Assembly (NCBI GenBank): GCA_964019055.1
Contig: OZ025209.1
Location: 7,989,071-8,053,070, forward strand
Length of the DNA: 64,000 nucleotides
Source of the DNA: Anthopleura xanthogrammica
Lineage: Eukaryota > Cnidaria > Anthozoa > Actiniaria > Actiniidae
Direction of reading: 5' to 3'
The notes beneath the pieces were generated by a model. The model saw nothing but the letters and a program-made list of their open reading frames with translations, had not been told where the DNA came from and did not search any database. The translations under genes were made by a program, and so were the position numbers. Below are positions 36,431-47,638 of the stretch, piece after piece. Every line of letters begins with the position of its first letter. Within the stretch, counting starts at the first letter, position 1.

Positions 36431-39392
36431 ATGAGCAAAAAGTGGGGGTTTCAGCAAACAGGTCACGCCGTCAGCGAAAAACCTGGTTTTGAGAGCCAAA
36501 ATGGCCATTTTTCAGTTTTTTGGGCTAAAAAGTTTTTTTTTCCAGCAAAACAGTGTTTTCGACATCCAAAATGTGCTTTTCTCGGCCAAAACTTGCGTTT
36601 AGCAGTGAAAACGTCGTGTTTTGAGGAAAAGAAAATTCTCAGCAAATTTCAGATTTTCTCAGCAAAAAACAGTTTTTTTGACCAAAAAGCACCTTTACTC
36701 AGCCAAAACCGCATTTTTTTTCGCCAAAAAGTCGTGTTTTTATCTCAAGAGGTATTTTCATGAGCAAAAAGTGGGGGTTTCAGCAAACAGGTCACGCCGT
36801 CAGCGAAAAACCTGGTTTTGAGAGCCAAAATGGCCATTTTTCAGTTTTTTGGGCTAAAAAGTTTTTTTTTCCAGCAAAACAGTGTTTTGGACATCCAAAA
36901 TGTGCTTTTCTCGGCCAAAACTTGCGTTTAGCAGTGAAAACGTCGTGTTTTGAGCAAAAGAAAATTCTCAGCAAATTTCAGATTTTCTCAGCAAAAAACA
37001 GTTTTTTTGACCAAAAAGCACCTTTACTCAGCCAAAAGCGCATTTTTTTTCGCCAAAAAGTCGTGTTTTTATCTCAAGAGGTATTTTCATGAGCAAAAAG
37101 TGGGGGTTTCAGCAAACAGGTCACGCCGTCAGCGAAAAACCTGGTTTTGAGAGCCAAAATGGCCATTTTTCAGTTTTTTGGGCTAAAAAGTTTTTTTTTC
37201 CAGCAAAACAGTGTTTTGGACATCCAAAATGTGCTTTTCTCGGCCAAAACTTGCGTTTAGCAGTGAAAACGTCGTGTTTTGAGCAAAAGAAAATTCTCAG
37301 CAAATTTCAGATTTTCTCAGCAAAAAACAGTTTTTTTGACCAAAAAGCACCTTTACTCAGCCAAAACCGCATTTTTTTTCGCCAAAAAGTCGTGTTTTTA
37401 TCTCAAGAGGTATTTTCATGAGCAAAAAGTGGGGGTTTCAGCAAACAGGTCACGCCGTCAGCGAAAAACCTGGTTTTGAGAGCCAAAATGGCCATTTTTC
37501 AGTTTTTTGGGCTAAAAAGTTTTTTTTTCCAGCAAAACAGTGTTTTGGACATCCAAAATGTGCTTTCCTCGGCCAAAACTTGCGTTTAGCAGTGAAAACG
37601 TCGTGTTTTGAGCAAAAGAAAATTCTCAGCAAATTTCAGATTTTCTCAGCAAAAAACAGTTTTTTTGACCAAAAAGCACCTTTACTCAGCCAAAAGCGCA
37701 TTTTTTTTCGCCAAAAAGTCGTGTTTTTATCTCAAGAGGTATTTTCATGAGCAAAAAGTGGGGGTTTCAGCAAACAGGTCACGCCGTCAGCGAAAAACCT
37801 GGTTTTGAGAGCCAAAATGGCCATTTTTCAGTTTTTTGGGCTAAAAAGTTTTTTTTTCCAGCAAAACAGTGTTTTGGACGTCCAAAATGTGCTTTTCTCG
37901 GCCAAAACTTGCGTTTAGCAGTGAAAACGTCGTGTTTTGAGCAAAAGAAAATTCTCAGCAAATTTCAGATTTTCTCAGCAAAAAACAGTTTTTTTGACCA
38001 AAAAGCACCTTTACTCAGCCAAAACCGCATTTTTTTTCGCCAAAAACTCGTGTTTTTATCTCAAGAGGTATTTTCATGAGCAAAAAGTGGGGGTTTCAGC
38101 AAACAGGTCACGCCGTCAGCGAAAAACCTGGTTTTGAGAGCCAAAATAGCCATTTTTCAGTTTTTTGGGCTAAAAAGTTTTTTTTCCCAGCAAAACAGTG
38201 TTTTGGACATCCAAAATGTGCTTTTCTCGGCCAAAACTTGCGTTTAGCAGTGAAAACGTTGTGTTTTGAGCAAAAGAAAATTCTCAGCAAATTTCAGATT
38301 TTCTCAGCAAAAAACAGTTTTTTTGACCAAAAAGCACCTTTACTCAGCCAAAACCGCATTTTTTTTCGCCAAAAAGTCGTGTTTTTATCTCAAGAGGTAT
38401 TTTCATGAGCAAAAAGTGGGGGTTTCAGCAAACAGGTCACGCCGTCAGCGAAAAACCTGGTTTTGAGAGCCAAAATGGCCATTTTTCAGTTTTTTGGGCT
38501 AAAAAGTTTTTTTTTCCAGCAAAACAGTGTTTTGGACATCCAAAATGTGCTTTTCTCGGCCAAAACTTGCGTTTAGCAGTGAAAACGTCGTGTTTTGAGC
38601 AAAAGAAAATTCTCAGCAAATTTCAGATTTTCTCAGCAAAAAACAGTTTTTTTGACCAAAAAGCACCTTTACTCAGCCAAAAGCGCATTTTTTTTCGCCA
38701 AAAAGTCGTGTTTTTATCTCAAGAGGTATTTTCATGAGCAAAAAGTGGGGGTTTCAGCAAACAGGTCACGCCGTCAGCGAAAAACCTGGTTTTGAGAGCC
38801 AAAATGGCCATTTTTCAGTTTTTTGGGCTAAAAAGTTGTTTTTTTCCAGCAAAACAGTGTTTTGGACATCCAAAATGTGCTTTTCTCGGCCAAAACTTGC
38901 GTTTAGCAGTGAAAACGTCGTGTTTTGAGCAAAAGAAAATTCTCAGCAAATTTCAGATTTTCTCAGCAAAAAACAGTTTTTTTGACCAAAAAGCACCTTT
39001 ACTCAGCCAAAAGCGCATTTTTTTTCGCCAAAAAGTCGTGTTTTTATCTCAAGAGGTATTTTCATGAGCAAAAAGTGGGGGTTTCAGCAAACAGGTCACG
39101 CCGTCAGCGAAAAACCTGGTTTTGAGAGCCAAAATGGCCATTTTTCAGTTTTTTGGGCTAAAAAGTTTTTTTTTCCAGCAAAACAGTGTTTTGGACATCC
39201 AAAATGTGCTTTTCTCGGCCAAAACTTGCGTTTAGCAGTGAAAACGTCGTGTTTTGAGCAAAAGAAAATTCTCAGCAAATTTCAGATTTTCTCAGCAAAA
39301 AACAGTTTTTTTGACCAAAAAGCACCTTTACTCAGCCAAAAGCGCATTTTTTTTCGCCAAAAAGTCGTGTTTTTATCTCAAGAGGTATTTTC

Positions 39393-41695
39393 ATGAGCAA
39401 AAAGTGGGGGTTTCAGCAAACAGGTCACGCCGTCAGGGAAAAACCTGGTTTTGAGAGCCAAAATGGCCATTTTTCAGTTTTTTGGGCTAAAAAGTTTTTT
39501 TTTCCAGCAAAACAGTGTTTTGGACATCCAAAATGTGCTTTTCTCGGCCAAAACTTGCGTTTAGCAGTGAAAACGTCGTGTTTTGAGCAAAACAAAATTC
39601 TCAGCAAATTTCAGATTTTCTCAGCAAAAAACAGTTTTTTTGACCAAAAAGCACCTTTACTCAGCCAAAACCGCATTTTTTTTCGCCAAAAAGTCGTGTT
39701 TTTATCTCAAGAGGTATTTTCATGAGCAAAAAGTGGGGGTTTCAGCAAACAGGTCACGCCGTCAGGGAAAAACCTGGTTTTGAGAGCCAAAATGGCCATT
39801 TTTCAGTTTTTTGGGCTAAAAAGTTTTTTTTTCCAGCAAAACAGTGTTTTGGACATCCAAAATGTGCTTTTCTCGGCCAAAACTTGCGTTTAGCAGTGAA
39901 AACGTCGTGTTTTGAGCAAAACAAAATTCTCAGCAAATTTCAGATTTTCTCAGCAAAAAACAGTTTTTTTGACCAAAAAGCACCTTTACTCAGCCAAAAG
40001 CGCATTTTTTTTCGCCAAAAAGTCGTGTTTTTATCTCAAGAGGTATTTTCATGAGCAAAAAGTGGGGGTTTCAGCAAACAGGTCACGCCGTCAGCGAAAA
40101 ACCTGGTTTTGAGAGCCAAAATGGCCATTTTTCAGTTTTTTGGGCTAAAAAGTTTTTTTTTCCAGCAAAACAGTGTTTTGGACATCCAAAATGTGCTTTT
40201 CTCGGCCAAAACTTGCGTTTAGCAGTGAAAACGTCGTGTTTTGAGCAAAAGAAAATTCTCAGCAAATTTCAGATTTTCTCAGCAAAAAACAGTTTTTTTG
40301 ACCAAAAAGCACCTTTACTCAGCCAAAAGCGCATTTTTTTTCGCCAAAAAGTCGTGTTTTTATCTCAAGAGGTATTTTCATGAGCAAAAAGTGGGGGTTT
40401 CAGCAAACAGGTCACGCCGTCAGGGAAAAACCTGGTTTTGAGAGCCAAAATGGCCATTTTTCAGTTTTTTGGGCTAAAAAGTTTTTTTTTCCAGCAAAAC
40501 AGTGTTTTGGACATCCAAAATGTGCTTTTCTCGGCCAAAACTTGCGTTTAGCAGTGAAAACGTCGTGTTTTGAGCAAAACAAAATTCTCAGCAAATTTCA
40601 GATTTTCTCAGCAAAAAACAGTTTTTTGGACCAAAAAGCACCTTTACTCAGCCAAAACCGCATTTTTTTTCGCCAAAAAGTCGTGTTTTTATCTCAAGAG
40701 GTATTTTCATGAGCAAAAAGTGGGGGTTTCAGCAAACAGGTCACGCCGTCAGCGAAAAACCTGGTTTTGAGAGCCAAAATGGCCATTTTTCAGTTTTTTG
40801 GGCTAAAAAGTTTTTTTTTCCAGCAAAACAGTGTTTTGGACATCCAAAATGTGCTTTTCTCGGCCAAAACTTGCGTTTAGCAGTGAAAACGTCGTGTTTT
40901 GAGCAAAAGAAAATTCTCAGCAAATTTCAGATTTTCTCAGCAAAAAACAGTTTTTTTGACCAAAAAGCACCTTTACTCAGCCAAAACCGCATTTTTTTTC
41001 GCCAAAAAGTCGTGTTTTTATCTCAAGAGGTATTTTCATGAGCAAAAAGTGGGGGTTTCAGCAAACAGGTCACGCCGTCAGCGAAAAACCTGGTTTTGAG
41101 AGCCAAAATGGCCATTTTTCAGTTTTTTGGGCTAAAAAGTTTTTTTTTCCAGCAAAACAGTGTTTTGGACATCCAAAATGTGCTTTTCTCGGCCAAAACT
41201 TGCGTTTAGCAGTGAAAACGTCGTGTTTTGAGCAAAAGAAAATTCTCAGCAAATTTCAGATTTTCTCAGCAAAAAACAGTTTTTTTGACCAAAAAGCACC
41301 TTTACTCAGCCAAAAGCGCATTTTTTTTCGCCAAAAAGTCGTGTTTTTATCTCAAGAGGTATTTTCATGAGCAAAAAGTGGGGGTTTCAGCAAACAGGTC
41401 ACGCCGTCAGGGAAAAACCTGGTTTTGAGAGCCAAAATGGCCATTTTTCAGTTTTTTGGGCTAAAAAGTTTTTTTTTCCAGCAAAACAGTGTTTTGGACA
41501 TCCAAAATGTGCTTTTCTCGGCCAAAACTTGCGTTTAGCAGTGAAAACGTCGTGTTTTGAGCAAAACAAAATTCTCAGCAAATTTCAGATTTTCTCAGCA
41601 AAAAACAGTTTTTTTGACCAAAAAGCACCTTTACTCAGCCAAAAGCGCATTTTTTTTCGCCAAAAAGTCGTGTTTTTATCTCAAGAGGTATTTTC
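39393..41695 (+). repeat. Interspersed monomers with a linked double variant
   Basis: Monomers 39393, 39722, 40380 and 41367 carry both GTCAGGGAAA (for GTCAGCGAAA) and CAAAACAAAATT (for CAAAAGAAAATT), two changes about 160 bp apart. They are spaced 329, 658 and 987 bp apart, with ordinary monomers between. The only CAAAACAAAATT seen without GGGAAA is at 36100, which suggests the second change arose first. Confidence 0.75.
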
Positions 41696-44657
41696 ATGAG
41701 CAAAAAGTGGGGGTTTCAGCAAACAGGTCACGCCGTCAGCGAAAAACCTGGTTTTGAGAGCCAAAATGGCCATTTTTCAGTTTTTTGGGCTAAAAAGTTT
41801 TTTTTTCCAGCAAAACAGTGTTTTGGACATCCAAAATGTGCTTTTCTCGGCCAAAACTTGCGTTTAGCAGTGAAAACGTCGTGTTTTGAGCAAAAGAAAA
41901 TTCTCAGCAAATTTCAGATTTTCTCAGCAAAAAACAGTTTTTTGGACCAAAAAGCACCTTTACTCAGCCAAAACCGCATTTTTTTTCGCCAAAAAGTCGT
42001 GTTTTTATCTCAAGAGGTATTTTCATGAGCAAAAAGTGGGGGTTTCAGCAAACAGGTCACGCCGTCAGCGAAAAACCTGGTTTTGAGAGCCAAAATGGCC
42101 ATTTTTCAGTTTTTTGGGCTAAAAAGTTTTTTTTTCCAGCAAAACAGTGTTTTGGACATCCAAAATGTGCTTTTCTCGGCCAAAACTTGCGTTTAGCAGT
42201 GAAAACGTCGTGTTTTGAGCAAAAGAAAATTCTCAGCAAATTTCAGATTTTCTCAGCAAAAAACAGTTTTTTTGACCAAAAAGCACCTTTACTCAGCCAA
42301 AAGCGCATTTTTTTTCGCCAAAAAGTCGTGTTTTTATCTCAAGAGGTATTTTCATGAGCAAAAAGTGGGGGTTTCAGCAAACAGGTCACGCCGTCAGCGA
42401 AAAACCTGGTTTTGAGAGCCAAAATGGCCATTTTTCAGTTTTTTGGGCTAAAAAGTTTTTTTTCCCAGCAAAACAGTGTTTTGGACATTCAAAATGTGCT
42501 TTTCTCGGCCAAAACTTGCGTTTAGCAGTGAAAACGTCGTGTTTTGAGCAAAAGAAAATTCTCAGCAAATTTCAGATTTTCTCAGCAAAAAACAGTTTTT
42601 TGGACCAAAAAGCACCTTTACTCAGCCAAAACCGCATTTTTTTTCGCCAAAAAGTCGTGTTTTTATCTCAAGAGGTATTTTCATGAGCAAAAAGTGGGGG
42701 TTTCAGCAAACAGGTCACGCCGTCAGCGAAAAACCTGGTTTTGAGAGCCAAAATGGCCATTTTTCAGTTTTTTGGGCTAAAAAGTTTTTTTTTCCCAGCA
42801 AAACAGTGTTTTGGACATTCAAAATGTGCTTTTCTCGGCCAAAACTTGCGTTTAGCAGTGAAAACGTCGTGTTTTGAGCAAAAGAAAATTCTCAGCAAAT
42901 TTCAGATTTTCTCAGCAAAAAACAGTTTTTTTGACCAAAAAGCACCTTTACTCAGCCAAAACCGCATTTTTTTTCGCCAAAAAGTCGTGTTTTTATCTCA
43001 AGAGGTATTTTCATGAGCAAAAAGTGGGGGTTTCAGCAAACAGGTCACGCCGTCAGCGAAAAACCTGGTTTTGAGAGCCAAAATGGCCATTTTTCAGTTT
43101 TTTGGGCTAAAAAGGTTTTTTTTCCAGCAAAACAGTGTTTTGGACATCCAAAATGTGCTTTTCTCGGCCAAAACTTGCGTTTAGCAGTGAAAACGTCGTG
43201 TTTTGAGGAAAAGAAAATTCTCAGCAAATTTCAGATTTTCTCAGCAAAAAACAGTTTTTTTGACCAAAAAGCACCTTTACTCAGCCAAAACCGCATTTTT
43301 TTTCGCCAAAAAGTCGTGTTTTTATCTCAAGAGGTATTTTCATGAGCAAAAAGTGGGGGTTTCAGCAAACAGGTCACGCTGTCAGCGAAAAACCTGGTTT
43401 TGAGAGCCAAAATGGCCATTTTTCAGTTTTTTGGGCTAAAAAGTTTTTTTTTTCAGCAAAACAGTGTTTTGGACATCCAAAATGTGCTTTTCTCGGCCAA
43501 AACTTGCGTTTAGCAGTGAAAACGTCGTGTTTTGAGCAAAAGAAAATTCTCAGCAAATTTCAGATTTTCTCAGCAAAAAACAGTTTTTTTGACCAAAAAG
43601 CACCTTTACTCAGCCAAAACCGCATTTTTTTTCGCCAAAAAGTCGTGTTTTTATCTCAAGAGGTATTTTCATGAGCAAAAAGTGGGGGTTTCAGCAAACA
43701 GGTCACGCCGTCAGCGAAAAACCTGGTTTTGAGAGCCAAAATGGCCATTTTTCAGTTTTTTGGGCTAAAAAGTTTTTTTTCCCAGCAAAACAGTGTTTTG
43801 GACATTCAAAATGTGCTTTTCTCGGCCAAAACTTGCGTTTAGCAGTGAAAACGTCGTGTTTTGAGCAAAAGAAAATTCTCAGCAAATTTCAGATTTTCTC
43901 AGCAAAAAACAGTTTTTTGGACCAAAAAGCACCTTTACTCAGCCAAAACCGCATTTTTTTTCGCCAAAAAGTCGTGTTTTTATCTCAAGAGGTATTTTCA
44001 TGAGCAAAAAGTGGGGGTTTCAGCAAACAGGTCACGCTGTCAGCGAAAAACCTGGTTTTGAGAGCCAAAATGGCCATTTTTCAGTTTTTTGGGCTAAAAA
44101 GTTTTTTTTTCCAGCAAAACAGTGTTTTGGACATCCAAAATGTGCTTTTCTCGGCCAAAACTTGCGTTTAGCAGTGAAAACGTCGTGTTTTGAGCAAAAG
44201 AAAATTCTCAGCAAATTTCAGATTTTCTCAGCAAAAAACAGTTTTTTTGACCAAAAAGCACCTTTACTCAGCCAAAACCGCATTTTTTTTCGCCAAAAAG
44301 TCGTGTTTTTATCTCAAGAGGTATTTTCATTAGCAAATAGTGGGGGTTTCAGCAAACAGGTCACGCCGTCAGCGAAAAACCTGGTTTTGAGAGCCAAAAT
44401 GGCCATTTTTCAGTTTTTTGGGCTAAAAAGTTTTTTTTTCCAGCAAAACAGTGTTTTGGACATCCAAAATGTGCTTTTCTCGGCCAAAACTTGCGTTTAG
44501 CAGTGAAAACGTCGTGTTTTGAGCAAAAGAAAATTCTCAGCAAATTTCAGATTTTCTCAGCAAAAAACAGTTTTTTGGACCAAAAAGCACCTTTACTCAG
44601 CCAAAACCGCATTTTTTTTCGCCAAAAAGTCGTGTTTTTATCTCAAGAGGTATTTTC

Positions 44658-45644
44658 ATGAGCAAAAAGTGGGGGTTTCAGCAAACAGGTCACGCCGTCA
44701 GCGAAAAACCTGGTTTTGAGAGCCAAAATGGCCATTTTTCAGTTTTTTGGGCTAAAAAGTTTTTTTTTCCAGCAAAACAGTGTTTTGGACATCCAAAATG
44801 TGCTTTTCTCGGCCAAAACTTGCGTTTAGCAGTGAAAATGTCGTGTTTTGAGCAAAAGAAAATTCTCAGCAAATTTCAGATTTTCTCAGCAAAAAACAGT
44901 TTTTTTGACCAAAAAAGCACCTTTACTCAGCCAAAACCGCATTTTTTTCGCCAAAAAGTCGTGTTTTTATCTCAAGAGGTATTTTCATGAGCAAAAAGTG
45001 GGGGTTTCAGCAAACAGGTCACGCCGTCAGCGAAAAACCTGGTTTTGAGAGCCAAAATGGCCATTTTTCAGTTTTTTGGGCTAAAAAGTTTTTTTTTCCA
45101 GCAAAACAGTGTTTTGGACATCCAAAATGTGCTTTTCTCGGCCAAAACTTGCGTTTAGCAGTGAAAACGTCGTGTTTTGAGCAAAAGAAAATTCTCAGCA
45201 AATTTCAGATTTTCTCAGCAAAAAACAGTTTTTTGGACCAAAAAGCACCTTTACTCAGCCAAAACCGCATTTTTTTTCGCCAAAAAGTCGTGTTTTTATC
45301 TCAAGAGGTATTTTCATGAGCAAAAAGTGGGGGTTTCAGCAAACAGGTCACGCCGTCAGCGAAAAACCTGGTTTTGAGAGCCAAAATGGCCATTTTTCAG
45401 TTTTTTGGGCTAAAAAGTTTTTTTTTCCAGCAAAACAGTGTTTTGGACATCCAAAATGTGCTTTTCTCGGCCAAAACTTGCGTTTAGCAGTGAAAATGTC
45501 GTGTTTTGAGCAAAAGAAAATTCTCAGCAAATTTCAGATTTTCTCAGCAAAAAACAGTTTTTTTGACCAAAAAAGCACCTTTACTCAGCCAAAACCGCAT
45601 TTTTTTCGCCAAAAAGTCGTGTTTTTATCTCAAGAGGTATTTTC
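44658..45644 (+). repeat. Monomer duplicated at 658 bp with compensating indels
   Basis: Monomers 44658 and 45316 share three private features: AAAATGTCG (44839, 45497), an extra A in CAAAAAAGCACC, and one T fewer in the following T-tract. The +1 and -1 cancel, so both stay 329 bp. The monomer between them (44987) is an ordinary TTTTTTGGACC type. The shared set marks a two-monomer duplication. Confidence 0.8.
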
Positions 45645-47638
45645 ATGAGCAAAAAGTGGGGGTTTCAGCAAACAGGTCACGCCGTCAGCGAAAAACCTGG
45701 TTTTGAGAGCCAAAATGGCCATTTTTCAGTTTTTTGGGCTAAAAAGTTTTTTTTCCCAGCAAAACAGTGTTTTGGACATCCAAAATGTGCTTTTCTCGGC
45801 CAAAACTTGCGTTTAGCAGTGAAAACGTCGTGTTTTGAGCTAAAGAAAATTCTCAGCAAATTTCAGATTTTCTCAGCAAAAAACACCTTTTTGGACCAAA
45901 AAGCACCTTTACTCAGCCAAAACCGCATTTTTTTTCGCCAAAAAGTCCTGTTTTTATCTCAAGAGGTGTTTTCTTGAGCAAAAAGTGGGGGTTTCAGCAA
46001 ACAGGTCACGCCGTCAGCGAAAAACCTGGTTTTGAGAGCCAAAATGGCCATTTTTCAGTTTTTTGGGCTAAAAAGTTTTTTTTTCCAGCAAAACAGTGTT
46101 TTGGACATCCAAAATGTGCTTTTCTCGGCCAAAACTTGCGTTTAGCAGTGAAAACGTCGTGTTTTGAGCAAAAGAAAATTCTCAGCAAATTTCAGATTTT
46201 CTCAGCAAAAAACAGTTTTTTTGACCAAAAAGCACCTTTACTCAGCCAAGACCGCATTTTTTTTCGCCAAAAAGTCGTGTTTTTATCTCAAGAGGTATTT
46301 TCATGAGCAAATAGTGGGGGTTTCAGCAAACAGGTCACGCCGTCAGCGAAAAACCTGGTTTTGAGAGCCAAAATGGCCATTTTTCAGTTTTTTGGGCTAA
46401 AAAGTTTTTTTTTCCAGCAAAACAGTGTTTTGGACATCCAAAATGTGCTTTTCTCGGCCAAAACTTGCGTTTAGCAGTGAAAACGTCGTGTTTTGAGCAA
46501 AAGAAAATTCTCAGCAAATTTCAGATTTTCTCAGCAAAAAACAGTTTTTTTGACCAAAAAGCACCTTTACTCAGCCAAAAGCGCATTTTTTTTCGCCAAA
46601 AAGTCGTGTTTTTATCTCAAGAGGTATTTTCATGAGCAAAAAGTGGGGGTTTCAGCAAACAGGTCACGCCGTCAGCGAAAAACCTGGTTTTGAGAGCCAA
46701 AATGGCCATTTTTCAGTTTTTTGGGCTAAAAAAATTTTTTTCCCAGCAAAACAGTGTTTTGGACATCCAAAATGTGCTTTTCTCGGCCAAAACTTGCGTT
46801 TAGCAGTGAAAACGTCGTGTTTTGAGCTAAAGAAAATTCTCAGCAAATTTCAGATTTTCTCAGCAAAAAACACCTTTTTGGACCAAAAAGCACCTTTACT
46901 CAGCCAAAACCGCATTTTTTTTCGCCAAAAAGTCCTGTTTTTATCTCAAGAGGTGTTTTCTTGAGCAAAAAGTGGGGGTTTCAGCAAACAGGTCACGCCG
47001 TCAGCGAAAAACCTGGTTTTGAGAGCCAAAATGGCCATTTTTCAGTTTTTTGGGCTAAAAAGTTTTTTTTTCCAGCAAAACAGTGTTTTGGACATCCAAA
47101 ATGTGCTTTTCTCGGCCAAAACTTGCGTTTAGCAGTGAAAACGTCGTGTTTTGAGCAAAAGAAAATTCTCAGCAAATTTCAGATTTTCTCAGCAAAAAAC
47201 AGTTTTTTTGACCAAAAAGCACCTTTACTCAGCCAAGACCGCATTTTTTTTCGCCAAAAAGTCGTGTTTTTATCTCAAGAGGTATTTTCATGAGCAAATA
47301 GTGGGGGTTTCAGCAAACAGGTCACGCCGTCAGCGAAAAACCTGGTTTTGAGAGCCAAAATGGCCATTTTTCAGTTTTTTGGGCTAAAAAGTTTTTTTTT
47401 CCAGCAAAACAGTGTTTTGGACATCCAAAATGTGCTTTTCTCGGCCAAAACTTGCGTTTAGCAGTGAAAACGTCGTGTTTTGAGCAAAAGAAAATTCTCA
47501 GCAAATTTCAGATTTTCTCAGCAAATTTCAGATTTTCTCAACAAAAAACAGTTTTTTTGACCAAAAAGCACCTTTACTCAGCCAAAACCGCATTTTTTTT
47601 CGCCAAAAAGTCGTGTTTTTATCTCAAGAGGTATTTTC
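45645..47638 (+). repeat. Trimeric higher-order repeat (987 and 1007 bp units)
   Basis: Units 45645-46631 and 46632-47638 share, in order: a monomer with GAGCTAAAG, AACACCTTTTTGGACC and AGTCCTG that ends in GGTGTTTTC; a monomer whose landmark ATG is TTG (45974, 46961) and which has CCAAGACC; and a monomer beginning ATGAGCAAATAG (46303, 47290). The second unit differs by an A-rich change near 46730, by AAAACCGC in its third monomer, and by the 20 bp duplication at 47501-47540. Confidence 0.85.
47501..47540 (+). repeat. Exact tandem duplication of one 20 bp subunit
   Basis: GCAAATTTCAGATTTTCTCA occupies 47501-47520 and is repeated exactly at 47521-47540, followed by ACAAAAAAC. This makes the interval from 47290 to 47639 349 bp, the only length change in the window larger than 2 bp. 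The inserted length equals the modal subunit length, which supports the 20 bp segmentation of the monomer. Confidence 0.95.
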
